NCBI GenBank assembly: GCA_025350445.1
Contig: JANXXV010000448.1
Coordinates: 1 to 7,993 of the forward strand
Length of the DNA stretch: 7,993 nt
DNA from: Bryobacteraceae bacterium
Lineage (GTDB): Bacteria > Acidobacteriota > Terriglobia > Bryobacterales > Bryobacteraceae
Direction of reading: 5' to 3'
Shown here: piece by piece, positions 1-5,698 of the stretch
Layout of the letters: every line of letters begins with the position of its first letter
Numbering within the stretch: position 1 is the stretch's first letter
Notes under the pieces: generated by a model
What the model was told of the DNA's origin: nothing
Seen by the model: the letters and a program-made list of their open reading frames with translations, nothing else
Database searches by the model: none
Position numbers and translations under genes: made by a program

Positions 1-112
1 AGCACGAGGGCACGATCTTTACTTCGACAGCGCTCGCATCGCAGGGAAAACACGAAGGCACGATATTAACGGTCGCCGTGGTGGCGTCACAAGGGAAGCA
101 TGATGGCACGAT
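1..112 (-). repeat. 48-bp in-frame tandem repeats encoding IVPSCFPCDA-x6
   Basis: Two full units (112-65 and 64-17 on the minus strand) and the start of a third (16-1) repeat with an exact 48-bp period. The plus-strand word GGCACGAT recurs at 9-16, 57-64 and 105-112. At DNA level the units have diverged at nearly every third codon position, so they are not recent copies. At protein level ten residues are identical and the last six vary, keeping Val as the fifth of the six. Confidence 0.9.
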
Positions 113-187
113 GCTTTCCTTGGTAATTCCCATCGCAGCAACGTACTGAACGCCCAGGGCAAGCATGAAAACAATCTTTTTAGTCAT
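1..187 (-). CDS. Exported Cys-rich tandem-repeat protein (5' part; gene continues past the left edge)
   Basis: I do not recognise a family. The ATG at 187-185 opens a frame that reads to the window edge (62 complete codons). Residues 1-18 look like a Sec signal peptide: Lys-Lys near the start, a hydrophobic core, and VAA before a likely cleavage site (VAA|MG). After a short linker come 16-residue repeats: IVPSCFPCDATTATVN, IVPSCFPCDASAVEVK, then IVPSC at the edge. Each unit carries a CFPC (CxxC) pair. Between the two full units the codons for PSCFPCDA all differ at the third base yet encode the same residues, which is strong evidence both for coding and for selection on the motif. A clear Shine-Dalgarno site sits upstream. 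The role is unknown: metal or haem binding, a disulfide-linked surface repeat, or a multi-core peptide precursor are all possible. Total length and repeat number cannot be seen. The gene is divergent from the hypothetical gene at 374. Confidence 0.8.
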   Translation of the reverse strand, partial: MTKKIVFMLALGVQYVAAMGITKESIVPSCFPCDATTATVNIVPSCFPCDASAVEVKIVPSC

Positions 188-194
188 TTTAGTA

Positions 195-202
195 TTCCTT
201 CC
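195..202 (-). promoter_or_regulatory. Shine-Dalgarno site of the Cys-repeat protein
   Basis: The minus strand reads GGAAGGAA, seven bases before the ATG at 187. This fixes the start and places the putative signal peptide at the N-terminus. Confidence 0.7.
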
Positions 203-258
203 GAACAGTGGAGTGGTAGAACCTAGGACTAGAGTATCTGCCCCCGGGTTCCCTCGGT

Positions 259-282
259 GTTTTCCGATGAAGGTTTTCCGAT
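259..282. repeat. Direct repeat GTTTTCCGAT x2 with 14-bp period
   Basis: GTTTTCCGAT occurs at 259-268 and again at 273-282, separated by GAAG. On the minus strand this is ATCGGAAAAC twice, about 70-95 bp upstream of the Cys-repeat gene. A third, degenerate copy follows at the same period (AGGGAACCCG). It may be a tandem binding site for a regulator of that gene. The stretch 188-373 otherwise contains no gene I can support. A possible ECF-type promoter (minus-strand GGAACC, 17 bases, GTC) lies just downstream but is weak evidence. Confidence 0.45.
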
Positions 283-373
283 CCTGGAACTAAGGTGGTG
301 TTCTGTTTAGGTTTCCAATTCACTAGTGGCAGTGAGTGGATTTTGGGGTAATATCAAAGACAGGGTTTATCCT

Positions 374-832
374 ATGACTAAACCGCACTCCAAAGGGGTC
401 CTCGAACGCGGCGTCACATCGGACCTGTGGCGTCACACGCTCTCGCAGATACCGTCCTGCTTTGGAAGAATGGTGTATCTGTCGTCGCTGCGTGCTTCAA
501 ATACCGGACGGTATGAGCACCACGGACTGGCTATGATGTTCGGAGAAGCGCAGGCGGATAAAGCGCTGAGAAAGACGCATTCGGACGCATTCAACGAGTG
601 GCTGAACTACTCGCTCGAACAGCAGAAGGCCGACCTGGACCTCTATTTGTCCGCCCAGCAGGCCGACAAACGGGAAGTGATTGAGAACTGGGCCGCGCTG
701 ATGCCTTACCGTTACTTTTTGCCGGCTTCGGCCCGCGAGATGGAGCGCAACCTTTACATCGTCGACCTGGAAGCGCTACTGGCGATGCTTAAGAACGATT
801 ACGGCGTCTCTTCCCCTGATCGAGACGCATAG
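374..832 (+). CDS. Hypothetical protein, 152 aa
   Basis: I cannot assign a function. It is a soluble protein with no signal peptide or membrane segment. The central part, around residues 33-60, has the pattern RMVYLSSLR, then NTGRYEHHGLA, followed by a helical, charged stretch (QQKADLDLYL near 82-91) and a predicted helical C-terminus. The pattern is reminiscent of conserved uncharacterised acidobacterial proteins, but that is from memory only. I chose the ATG at 374, preceded by ACAGGGT about nine bases away. A GTG at 326 in the same frame would add 16 residues but has no ribosome binding site. The gene ends nine bases from the convergent regulator gene, with no visible terminator between them. 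Confidence 0.7.
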   Translation: MTKPHSKGVLERGVTSDLWRHTLSQIPSCFGRMVYLSSLRASNTGRYEHHGLAMMFGEAQADKALRKTHSDAFNEWLNYSLEQQKADLDLYLSAQQADKREVIENWAALMPYRYFLPASAREMERNLYIVDLEALLAMLKNDYGVSSPDRDA

Positions 833-841
833 CCACGCCCG

Positions 842-1567
842 TCACCTGGACACGTCGATCTCTTCGGGAAATCCGAAGATCTCCGGATTGCACTGTGAGG
901 CGGGGTGCGGCTGAAGCACCAATTGATTGTCACTGAGATTGCACCAACCGCAGGCGTAACCCTGCCGGTGCTCCAGGAAATAGATGGGCCGTTCCGATTC
1001 ATGAGACCAGCCGCTGTTGACGATCTTACGCCGGGTTTCATCGATCACCACCAGGGAGCCGGGCTGAATCAACGGATACATCGACCAGTCTTCCGAACCG
1101 ATGTAGGCATAGCGGTGGCTCTTCAACTCCATTCCGTTCAACAACATGATTGGCAGCTTACCCCACCGCTGAATCATGCGGCTGAGGTAGGTGGTGCGCC
1201 TCAAATCGATGCCGGGATCAAGCGCCAAGGGCAACTGCACCTCTCCGTGGCCATTGGGCTGAAAGCCGACCAGGTGAGTTCGCGTCACTTCGACGTGAAT
1301 GGAATCGCTCGCCATCAGCGATACGTCGACGCCGTACCAGTCGAGCACCTCCATAATGTCTAACTTATAGATGGTGCAAAGAGAATATAAACGGTAGATA
1401 GACGGAACTGTCCCCTTATTCTCCACATCGGCCAGCCGACTGAGAGCGATGATGTACTCGTCATTCTTGCGCCGGGCAGCGATTTGAATGCTCGCTTCTT
1501 CCACATCGCGATATCGCAAGTTGAGTTCTTCCCGTTTCTTTTTAAGCTTTTGGCCCGCTTCCTCCAT
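842..1567 (-). CDS. XRE-family HTH regulator with degenerate S24 (LexA/CI-like) C-terminal domain
   Basis: This is a predicted DNA-binding transcriptional regulator of 241 aa. Residues about 6-75 form a Cro/CI-type helix-turn-helix region (LKKKREELNLRYRDVEEAS, then ISRLADVENKG-like spacing and a C-terminal helix). Residues about 153-222 resemble the S24 peptidase fold: SEDWSMYPLIQPGSLVVID matches the usual GxSMxPxxxxGDxxxVD pattern, with Ser162. The stretch where LexA/CI proteins carry the catalytic Lys reads GYACGWCN, so no Lys is present and self-cleavage is unlikely; the domain may act as a dimerisation or sensor module. It contains a CGWC pair at 206-209. I chose the ATG at 1567. A TTG at 1612 in frame would add 15 residues that do not look domain-like. 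The gene is divergent from ubiX and has its own promoter. The target operator is unknown. Confidence 0.8.
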   Translation of the reverse strand: MEEAGQKLKKKREELNLRYRDVEEASIQIAARRKNDEYIIALSRLADVENKGTVPSIYRLYSLCTIYKLDIMEVLDWYGVDVSLMASDSIHVEVTRTHLVGFQPNGHGEVQLPLALDPGIDLRRTTYLSRMIQRWGKLPIMLLNGMELKSHRYAYIGSEDWSMYPLIQPGSLVVIDETRRKIVNSGWSHESERPIYFLEHRQGYACGWCNLSDNQLVLQPHPASQCNPEIFGFPEEIDVSR

Positions 1568-1653
1568 CCTATAATTAACCCCTGCAAACGCCAATCCTGG
1601 GAATCCCCTCAATCCATACGGGGGTTTCAGGAAAAGACCGTTTCTGGACTAGA

Positions 1654-1682
1654 ATTATAGCTATGCGGCGCAGGGAAGACAA
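1654..1682 (-). promoter_or_regulatory. Sigma70-type promoter of the XRE/S24-like regulator
   Basis: On the minus strand, TTGTCT (1682-1677) is followed after exactly 17 bases by a perfect TATAAT (1659-1654). Transcription would begin near 1647, leaving an untranslated leader of about 80 bases before the ATG at 1567. The promoter lies 12 bp from the palindrome at 1694-1721, so a protein bound there could affect it. Confidence 0.65.
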
Positions 1683-1693
1683 GCTTGCGCGCG

Positions 1694-1721
1694 AAATCTG
1701 TTCTGATTTCAGAACAGATTT
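1694..1721. promoter_or_regulatory. Perfect 13-bp inverted repeat ahead of ubiX (operator or attenuator)
   Basis: The left arm AAATCTGTTCTGA and right arm TCAGAACAGATTT are perfect inverted copies separated by TT. The right arm runs into more Ts (1719-1724) on the plus strand. Its core, CTGTTCTG/CAGAACAG, looks like a dimeric repressor operator. The T run would also allow an RNA hairpin-type terminator immediately before the ubiX ribosome binding site. It sits between the regulator promoter and ubiX, so autoregulation by the adjacent XRE protein is plausible but unproven. The rest of 1568-1739 holds only the promoter above. Confidence 0.6.
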
Positions 1722-1725
1722 TTTC

Positions 1726-1733
1726 GGGGGAGG
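1726..1733 (+). promoter_or_regulatory. Shine-Dalgarno site fixing the TTG start of ubiX
   Basis: GGGGGAGG lies six bases before the TTG at 1740. It supports this non-ATG start, which gives the canonical UbiX N-terminus with its glycine-rich loop. Confidence 0.75.
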
Positions 1734-1739
1734 CCAAAT

Positions 1740-2312
1740 TTGAAAATTGTGGTGGGAATCTCAGGAGCCAGCGGCTCAATCTATGGATTCAGGCTCCTGC
1801 AGAAGCTTCGGACCCGTCCGAATATCGAGGTTCACCTGATTCTGACCAGGTCCGGTGAGAAGACCGGTTTCCTGGAACTGGGCAAAAAAGCCGCGGATTG
1901 GAAAGGTTTATCAGATTTTTCCTACCCTTTGGAAGATATTGGATGCCGGTTGGCTAGCGGAAGTTTCCAAACGGACGCGATGGTGGTAGCTCCGTGCTCT
2001 ATCCATTCCATGTCGGCCATCGCCGCCGGAATCAGCAACAATCTGCTGGTTCGCGCGGCTGACGTCATTTTGAAGGAGCGCCGGCGGCTGATTCTAGTGG
2101 TTCGGGAGACTCCGTTTCATCTTGGCCATCTGCGGACCATGGTGGCGCTTACGGAGATGGGCGCCATTATTGCTCCCCCTATTCCAGGGTTCTATCATTA
2201 TCCGCAAACGATTGAAGAGCTGGTGGACCACAGTGTCGACCGGATTCTGGATCTGCTGGGCGTTCCGAGCGAAACCGCGCAGCGTTGGGATGGACCCGCG
2301 ATACAATCCTAG
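1740..2312 (+). CDS. ubiX: Flavin prenyltransferase UbiX
   Basis: UbiX joins a dimethylallyl group to FMN, making the prenylated flavin cofactor used by UbiD-type decarboxylases. It is a cytoplasmic flavoprotein of the UbiX/Pad1 family. The 190-aa length is normal. The family hallmarks are in order: GISGASGSIYG at 6-16 (FMN phosphate loop), TRSGE at 36-40, SGSFQTDAMVVAPCS at 73-87, KERRRL at 112-117, RETPFHL at 122-128 and PPIPGFY at 146-152. The start is TTG, backed by a strong ribosome binding site. No ubiD partner lies in the window. The gene overlaps or abuts pheA and is probably co-transcribed with it. The 28-bp palindrome directly upstream suggests regulation at this point. Assignment to the family is firm; whether the cofactor serves ubiquinone/menaquinone synthesis or another UbiD enzyme cannot be told. 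Confidence 0.93.
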   Translation: MKIVVGISGASGSIYGFRLLQKLRTRPNIEVHLILTRSGEKTGFLELGKKAADWKGLSDFSYPLEDIGCRLASGSFQTDAMVVAPCSIHSMSAIAAGISNNLLVRAADVILKERRRLILVVRETPFHLGHLRTMVALTEMGAIIAPPIPGFYHYPQTIEELVDHSVDRILDLLGVPSETAQRWDGPAIQS

Positions 2313-3174
2313 GGTGACAAGACGGTCGAAAGAGCCGAAAGCGCCGAAAAGCGTGGCATTCCAGGGAGAAAAGGGTGCGTTCAGCCAAGTGGCGGTGCAG
2401 CAATTGCTCGGCGACGAAGTGACCGTGGCGCCCTGCCAGCGCTTTGAAGATGTTTTCCGCGCGCTGAGCGGCGGTAAGGTGGACGCCGCGGTGATCCCAA
2501 TTGAAAACACGCTGCACGGTTCGGTTCATGAGAACTACGATCATTTGTTGAACTTCGACCTGCCGATTATTGGCGAGACGCATGTTCGCATCTCGCATAG
2601 CTTGATTGCTTGCCCGGGCGTGTCGTTCAAGAAGATAAAGAAGGTCTATTCTCACCCGGTGGCGCTAAACCAGTGTCAGAAGTTTTTTGCCGCGAATCCA
2701 CAATTTGAGCGGCTGAGTTTTTATGACACGGCGGGAAGCGTCAAGATGATTATGGAGCAGAATCTGCCGGACGCGGCGGCGATTGCGTCGTCGGTGGCGG
2801 CCGGAATCTATGGCGCGAAGGTTTTGAAGCGGGGTATTGAGGACGACCGCGAAAACTTCACGCGGTTCTTTCTGCTCAACCGGCCGGGTCAACCGTTGCC
2901 GCCGCGCGACGGTAAGGCATGGAAGACATCTTTGGTTTTCACTACCCGCAATACTCCGGGATCGCTGTTCCGGGCTTTGAGCACGTTTGCGCTGCGGGAT
3001 CTTAGTTTGGCGAAGATCGAATCCAGGCCCTTGCGCGGGAAGCCGTGGGAGTATTTGTTTTACTTGGATTTTTTGGGGCGCGTGGATGATCCGGTGAGCC
3101 AGAAGGCGCTGGGGCATCTGGCGGAGCTGGCGGACTTGTTGCGGGTGTTGGGGTCTTATCCTAAGGGTGCTTAG
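2290..3174 (+). CDS. pheA: Prephenate dehydratase (monofunctional, with ACT domain)
   Basis: It converts prephenate to phenylpyruvate, the last committed step toward phenylalanine. The 294-aa length fits the stand-alone form without a chorismate mutase domain. The catalytic domain (about 20-197) begins with VAFQGEKGAFS, carries IPIENTLHGSV at 69-79, SHPVALNQC at 121-129 and the catalytic-site signature NFTRFF at 189-194. The ACT regulatory domain (about 214-290) has TPGSLFRAL (usually GALF) and ESRP at 244-247, the elements that bind phenylalanine, so feedback inhibition is expected. The start is uncertain: ATG 2290 overlaps ubiX by 23 bp, while GTG 2314 lies just after the ubiX stop; neither has a clear Shine-Dalgarno site, so translational coupling to ubiX is likely. 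The 3' end overlaps the convergent DUF3052-like gene by 14 bp. Confidence 0.93.
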   Translation: MDPRYNPRVTRRSKEPKAPKSVAFQGEKGAFSQVAVQQLLGDEVTVAPCQRFEDVFRALSGGKVDAAVIPIENTLHGSVHENYDHLLNFDLPIIGETHVRISHSLIACPGVSFKKIKKVYSHPVALNQCQKFFAANPQFERLSFYDTAGSVKMIMEQNLPDAAAIASSVAAGIYGAKVLKRGIEDDRENFTRFFLLNRPGQPLPPRDGKAWKTSLVFTTRNTPGSLFRALSTFALRDLSLAKIESRPLRGKPWEYLFYLDFLGRVDDPVSQKALGHLAELADLLRVLGSYPKGA

Positions 3175-3795
3175 CAGCGCGACCTGGGGGTCGCGCGAGG
3201 ACGTGGGCGTCCGCCGTCCTACGCACCCATTTCAGCGCAGTGTGAGTTGAGGAGAGATTGGCGGTTTTCGTGTCTACCAGGCTTGCGACCCTCACTTGCG
3301 ATTCGGTGATGTGCTTTTGGCCTTTCGGCCAGACTACCCAGAGAGCTCCTGCGGGAGCCAGATGCGCCTGCGTTTTTCCAATCTGGTGTAGATCGTTCTG
3401 CGATTCCATGCCTAGGAATGGGAAGTCGGCCGGCTGCTTTGTCGAAGCCTTCCAGCCGGGTACAATCGCTTGTAGAGTGGTCAGGAAGGCCGCGTCTTGG
3501 ATTCCGATTACCGGCACGGTCGAGCCCGGCTTTACGCCTAGCTTGTCTAACAGGCTGGGCGGGTTCTGAATCTTTCGCAACCACCTTTCAGCGGCTGGGC
3601 CGAGATCGAGAAGCAGTGCGCCATCCTCAAAGCTTATGCTTAGCGTCCCCCGGCTGCGGTTACCCGGGAAATGTTTTGGAACGGCACCTTGACGCGAAAA
3701 TCGCCGCGAAACAGAACATAACCGGTTTCCAGCAGGGCCTTGCCTTCCGAAGACTGCTGATTCAGGTGTCCGGTGCAGTGCGCCTCTGCCCCCAT
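3161..3795 (-). pseudogene. DUF3052-like gene broken by a single-base frameshift
   Basis: Two frames together encode one protein of about 211 aa. The first opens at ATG 3795, four bases after GGAGGG, and reads 51 residues (ending RVTAAGG-R) to a TAA at 3642-3640. The second continues as TLSISFEDGALLLDLG and runs to TAG at 3163-3161. Adding one base in the G run (plus-strand CCCCC at 3647-3651) joins them without loss. The front half looks like a small beta-rich domain (ALLETGYVLFRGDFRVKVPF); the back half resembles DUF3052 proteins (LLDKLGVKPGSTVPVIGI, GALWVVWPKG, STHTALKWV). Function is unknown. The tail after KWVRR is atypical and comes from the hairpin element. The gene starts 11 bases after the TIM-barrel gene stop. 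It could be a true decay, a slippage site, or a sequencing error; I cannot separate these. The DUF3052 assignment is from memory. Confidence 0.7.
3177..3220. repeat. Tandem GC-rich hairpins with identical TGGG loops (REP-like element)
   Basis: Two bases after the pheA stop comes GCGCGACC-TGGG-GGTCGCGC (3177-3196), a perfect 8-bp stem. It is followed by GGACG-TGGG-CGTCC (3199-3212), and CGTCCT at 3215-3220 gives an alternative partner for AGGACG. The shared loop suggests a mobile intergenic palindromic element rather than chance. There is no T run, so it is not a classical terminator, though it could protect or end the pheA transcript. On the minus strand it encodes most of the odd C-terminal tail of the DUF3052-like gene. 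Confidence 0.55.
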
Positions 3796-3799
3796 CTAT

Positions 3800-3805
3800 C
3801 CCTCC
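3800..3805 (-). promoter_or_regulatory. Shine-Dalgarno site of the DUF3052-like gene
   Basis: The minus strand reads GGAGGG four bases before the ATG at 3795. It shows that translation begins here, not at the later TTG at 3580 that opens the longer second frame, and so supports the frameshift interpretation. Confidence 0.65.
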
Positions 3806-3806
3806 A

Positions 3807-4652
3807 CTAAACGCCTTCGACTAAACGGCGCAAAAGCGCCACTCCCATCTTCATGTCTTTCAGCTTTTGGGCTCGATCTTCGATCTCGCGCTCGACGTTC
3901 AGTGGCCCGGTGAATCCCACTTCCTTCAATTTGGCGAGAAAGAGATCCATACCGACGGCGCCCTGCCCCAGCGGCATTTCGATGCCAAGAGCCTTGGGGG
4001 AGCCTTTGGGCGGCCACGAACCGTCTTTGGCGTGCACCGAAATCACATGCCGGCCCAAAAGGCCCAAAGCCTGAATGGGATCGCCGGTGCCATAAAGGAT
4101 CATGTTGGCTGGATCGAAGTTGATGCCGAGGTTGCTGCGATGGACGTCTTCAAAGAACTTTAATAGTTGATCGGCCGGCTCCTGCCCGGTCTCCAGGGCA
4201 AACGTTTGCCCGTGGCCGGCCGCATGATCGCAAATGCGCCGGATCATATCGCGCACGGCGATATAATCTGGGTCGGCGGGGTTCTCCGGGACGAAGCCTG
4301 CGTGGCAGGCGAGGCCGCCGATTCCAGCCGCGGCGGCGAAATCGCTAACCTCAATAGTGCGCGCCTCCCGTTCGGCGCGAGTGGCGCGAGGGATGAAACC
4401 GACTGTTGCTTCCACTGTAGGAATATCGGCGTAGCTTTCCCCGGTATAGCCGCAGAACGCCGTGATCACGGTGAATTGCTCGGATTCGAGAGCCGCTTTC
4501 CACAGCGCCGCAGCGCCCTGCAGCGGCAAATCGCCGGGGATGCCGAGCTGTCCGCAGCGTACGCCCAGCGACTTCGCCTCCCGGATGGCGGCGATTGGAT
4601 CCGGCGTCGCCCAGAACATCACGCCCGGTTCTAAGGTTCTCAAATTCGGCAT
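3807..4652 (-). CDS. Sugar phosphate isomerase/epimerase-like TIM-barrel protein
   Basis: This 281-aa protein belongs to the xylose-isomerase-like TIM-barrel (AP endonuclease 2) superfamily, whose members isomerise or epimerise sugars, polyols and keto-sugars using a divalent metal. Likely metal ligands stand at the expected strand ends: Glu154 in FALETGQE, Asp180 in INFDPAN, His207 in SVHAKD and Glu254 in NVEREI. CHAGF (116-120) is another typical strand motif. No signal peptide is seen, so it should be cytoplasmic. GGAGAG lies eight bases before the ATG. The start overlaps the upstream Gfo/Idh gene by 13 bp, which implies translational coupling and a shared substrate pathway. The exact substrate is not predictable; inositol or keto-sugar isomerisation are options. 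The WPPKGSPKALGIEMPLGQG loop (213-231) precedes the last ligand and is common in this group. Confidence 0.85.
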   Translation of the reverse strand: MPNLRTLEPGVMFWATPDPIAAIREAKSLGVRCGQLGIPGDLPLQGAAALWKAALESEQFTVITAFCGYTGESYADIPTVEATVGFIPRATRAEREARTIEVSDFAAAAGIGGLACHAGFVPENPADPDYIAVRDMIRRICDHAAGHGQTFALETGQEPADQLLKFFEDVHRSNLGINFDPANMILYGTGDPIQALGLLGRHVISVHAKDGSWPPKGSPKALGIEMPLGQGAVGMDLFLAKLKEVGFTGPLNVEREIEDRAQKLKDMKMGVALLRRLVEGV

Positions 4653-5656
4653 GGCAGTTTCTCTCCGTTTTTACTCCGCGCCTCCAACATTAGCAGGGTT
4701 AATTTGACGGCGGCGGCGGATTCCTCAGCAGGGCACAGATCGGGCTTCCGGCCAGATTGGCAGCAGTCCACAAAGTAGGCCAGTTCTGCTTCAAAACCGT
4801 CCTGTTCGGAAAGCGGCAACAGGCCTGGTTCGCCGCTGGCCAGGTACAGGTTCGCTTGATTGGCTGACGAACTGTACTCAAAAGTGCCGCCGTCCGTGAC
4901 AACGGTGTACTCCATGGAAAATGGGTACGATTTTCGGTGATGCCAGCCGCCGGTGACAATCACCGAGGGGAAATCGCGATAGTGGAAGACGGCGGTGATG
5001 GCGTCAACCCCATTGGGCGTGTCTTCGAAGCCGGTGGCGGAGACGGCCTGGGGCACGCCGAACAACTTCACGCAGAGATCGACATCGTGGATCAGCAGAT
5101 CGAACACGCCGCCGCCGCTGAGAGCGGCGTCGTGCAGCCACTTGCTCCAGGCGGGCGCGGCACAGCGGCGCCGGAACAACGCCGCATGCACCCGGCCGAA
5201 TTCCCCAGAGGCGAGCGAAGCGGCCAAAGCACGATAGGCGGGGAGGAAGCGCAATACTTGCGCGCCCATCAGAATTTTTCCGGCGCGTTTGGCCTCGGCG
5301 ATCATTTCATCGGCCAGGGCGCCGGTGAGGGCCATCGGCTTTTCCACCAGCACGTGCTTGCCGGCGCGCAGTGCGGCCAGCGCCGTTTCGGAATGCAGAT
5401 TCGTGGGGAGACAAATGTCCACCGCGTCGAGGGAGGCGTCGGCCAGCAGGGCGGGAACGTCGCGATATTTCGTGACGGAGGAAAAGTCGAACGTTTCGCC
5501 CGGCCCGCCCAGATTGCCCTGGATGGAGGTCAAATCGCCGGTCAGTTTCTTCTCGTCCTGGCTATACACCGCTGCGAGCGTTGCGCCGGGAACGGCGCGC
5601 AACGCCTTGAGGTGCATGCTGCCCATGAAGCCGAGCCCAATGACTGCTATCCGCAT
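4640..5656 (-). CDS. Gfo/Idh/MocA-family NAD(P)-dependent oxidoreductase
   Basis: It is predicted to oxidise or reduce a hydroxyl group of a sugar, inositol or sugar derivative with NAD(P). The 338-aa length is usual. The N-terminal Rossmann fold has GLGFMGSMH at 7-15. The conserved cofactor/substrate motif EKPMAL lies at 105-110. The C-terminal alpha/beta domain holds SGGGVFDLLIHDVDL (180-194) with the Asp186/His190 pair expected in the active site. There is no Tat or Sec signal, so it is cytoplasmic. The ATG at 5656 gives the canonical N-terminus although no clear Shine-Dalgarno site precedes it. It overlaps the TIM-barrel gene by 13 bp and follows the hypothetical gene after 42 bp, so the three are probably one transcript. 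Family certain; substrate unknown. Confidence 0.9.
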   Translation of the reverse strand: MRIAVIGLGFMGSMHLKALRAVPGATLAAVYSQDEKKLTGDLTSIQGNLGGPGETFDFSSVTKYRDVPALLADASLDAVDICLPTNLHSETALAALRAGKHVLVEKPMALTGALADEMIAEAKRAGKILMGAQVLRFLPAYRALAASLASGEFGRVHAALFRRRCAAPAWSKWLHDAALSGGGVFDLLIHDVDLCVKLFGVPQAVSATGFEDTPNGVDAITAVFHYRDFPSVIVTGGWHHRKSYPFSMEYTVVTDGGTFEYSSSANQANLYLASGEPGLLPLSEQDGFEAELAYFVDCCQSGRKPDLCPAEESAAAVKLTLLMLEARSKNGEKLPCRI

Positions 5657-5698
5657 AGAAACGGATATGGTAGCAGGGTGGCGCTGCTACGTGTTGGG

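Noticed and set aside
326..373. GTG start at 326 for the 152-aa hypothetical protein
   Set aside because: No Shine-Dalgarno site precedes it; ATG 374 has one, and the extra 16 residues add nothing recognisable.
905..1363. Plus-strand open frame of 152 codons
   Set aside because: It mirrors the S24-like regulator, which has recognisable motifs and a promoter; the plus-strand product has none.
1570..1575. Plus-strand TATAAT as a possible ubiX promoter
   Set aside because: No acceptable -35 hexamer stands 16-18 bases upstream, and it would give a leader of about 160 bases that crosses the regulator promoter region.
3177..3196. Classical rho-independent terminator after pheA
   Set aside because: The hairpin is strong but is followed by GAGGACG rather than a T run, so I list it as a repeat element instead.
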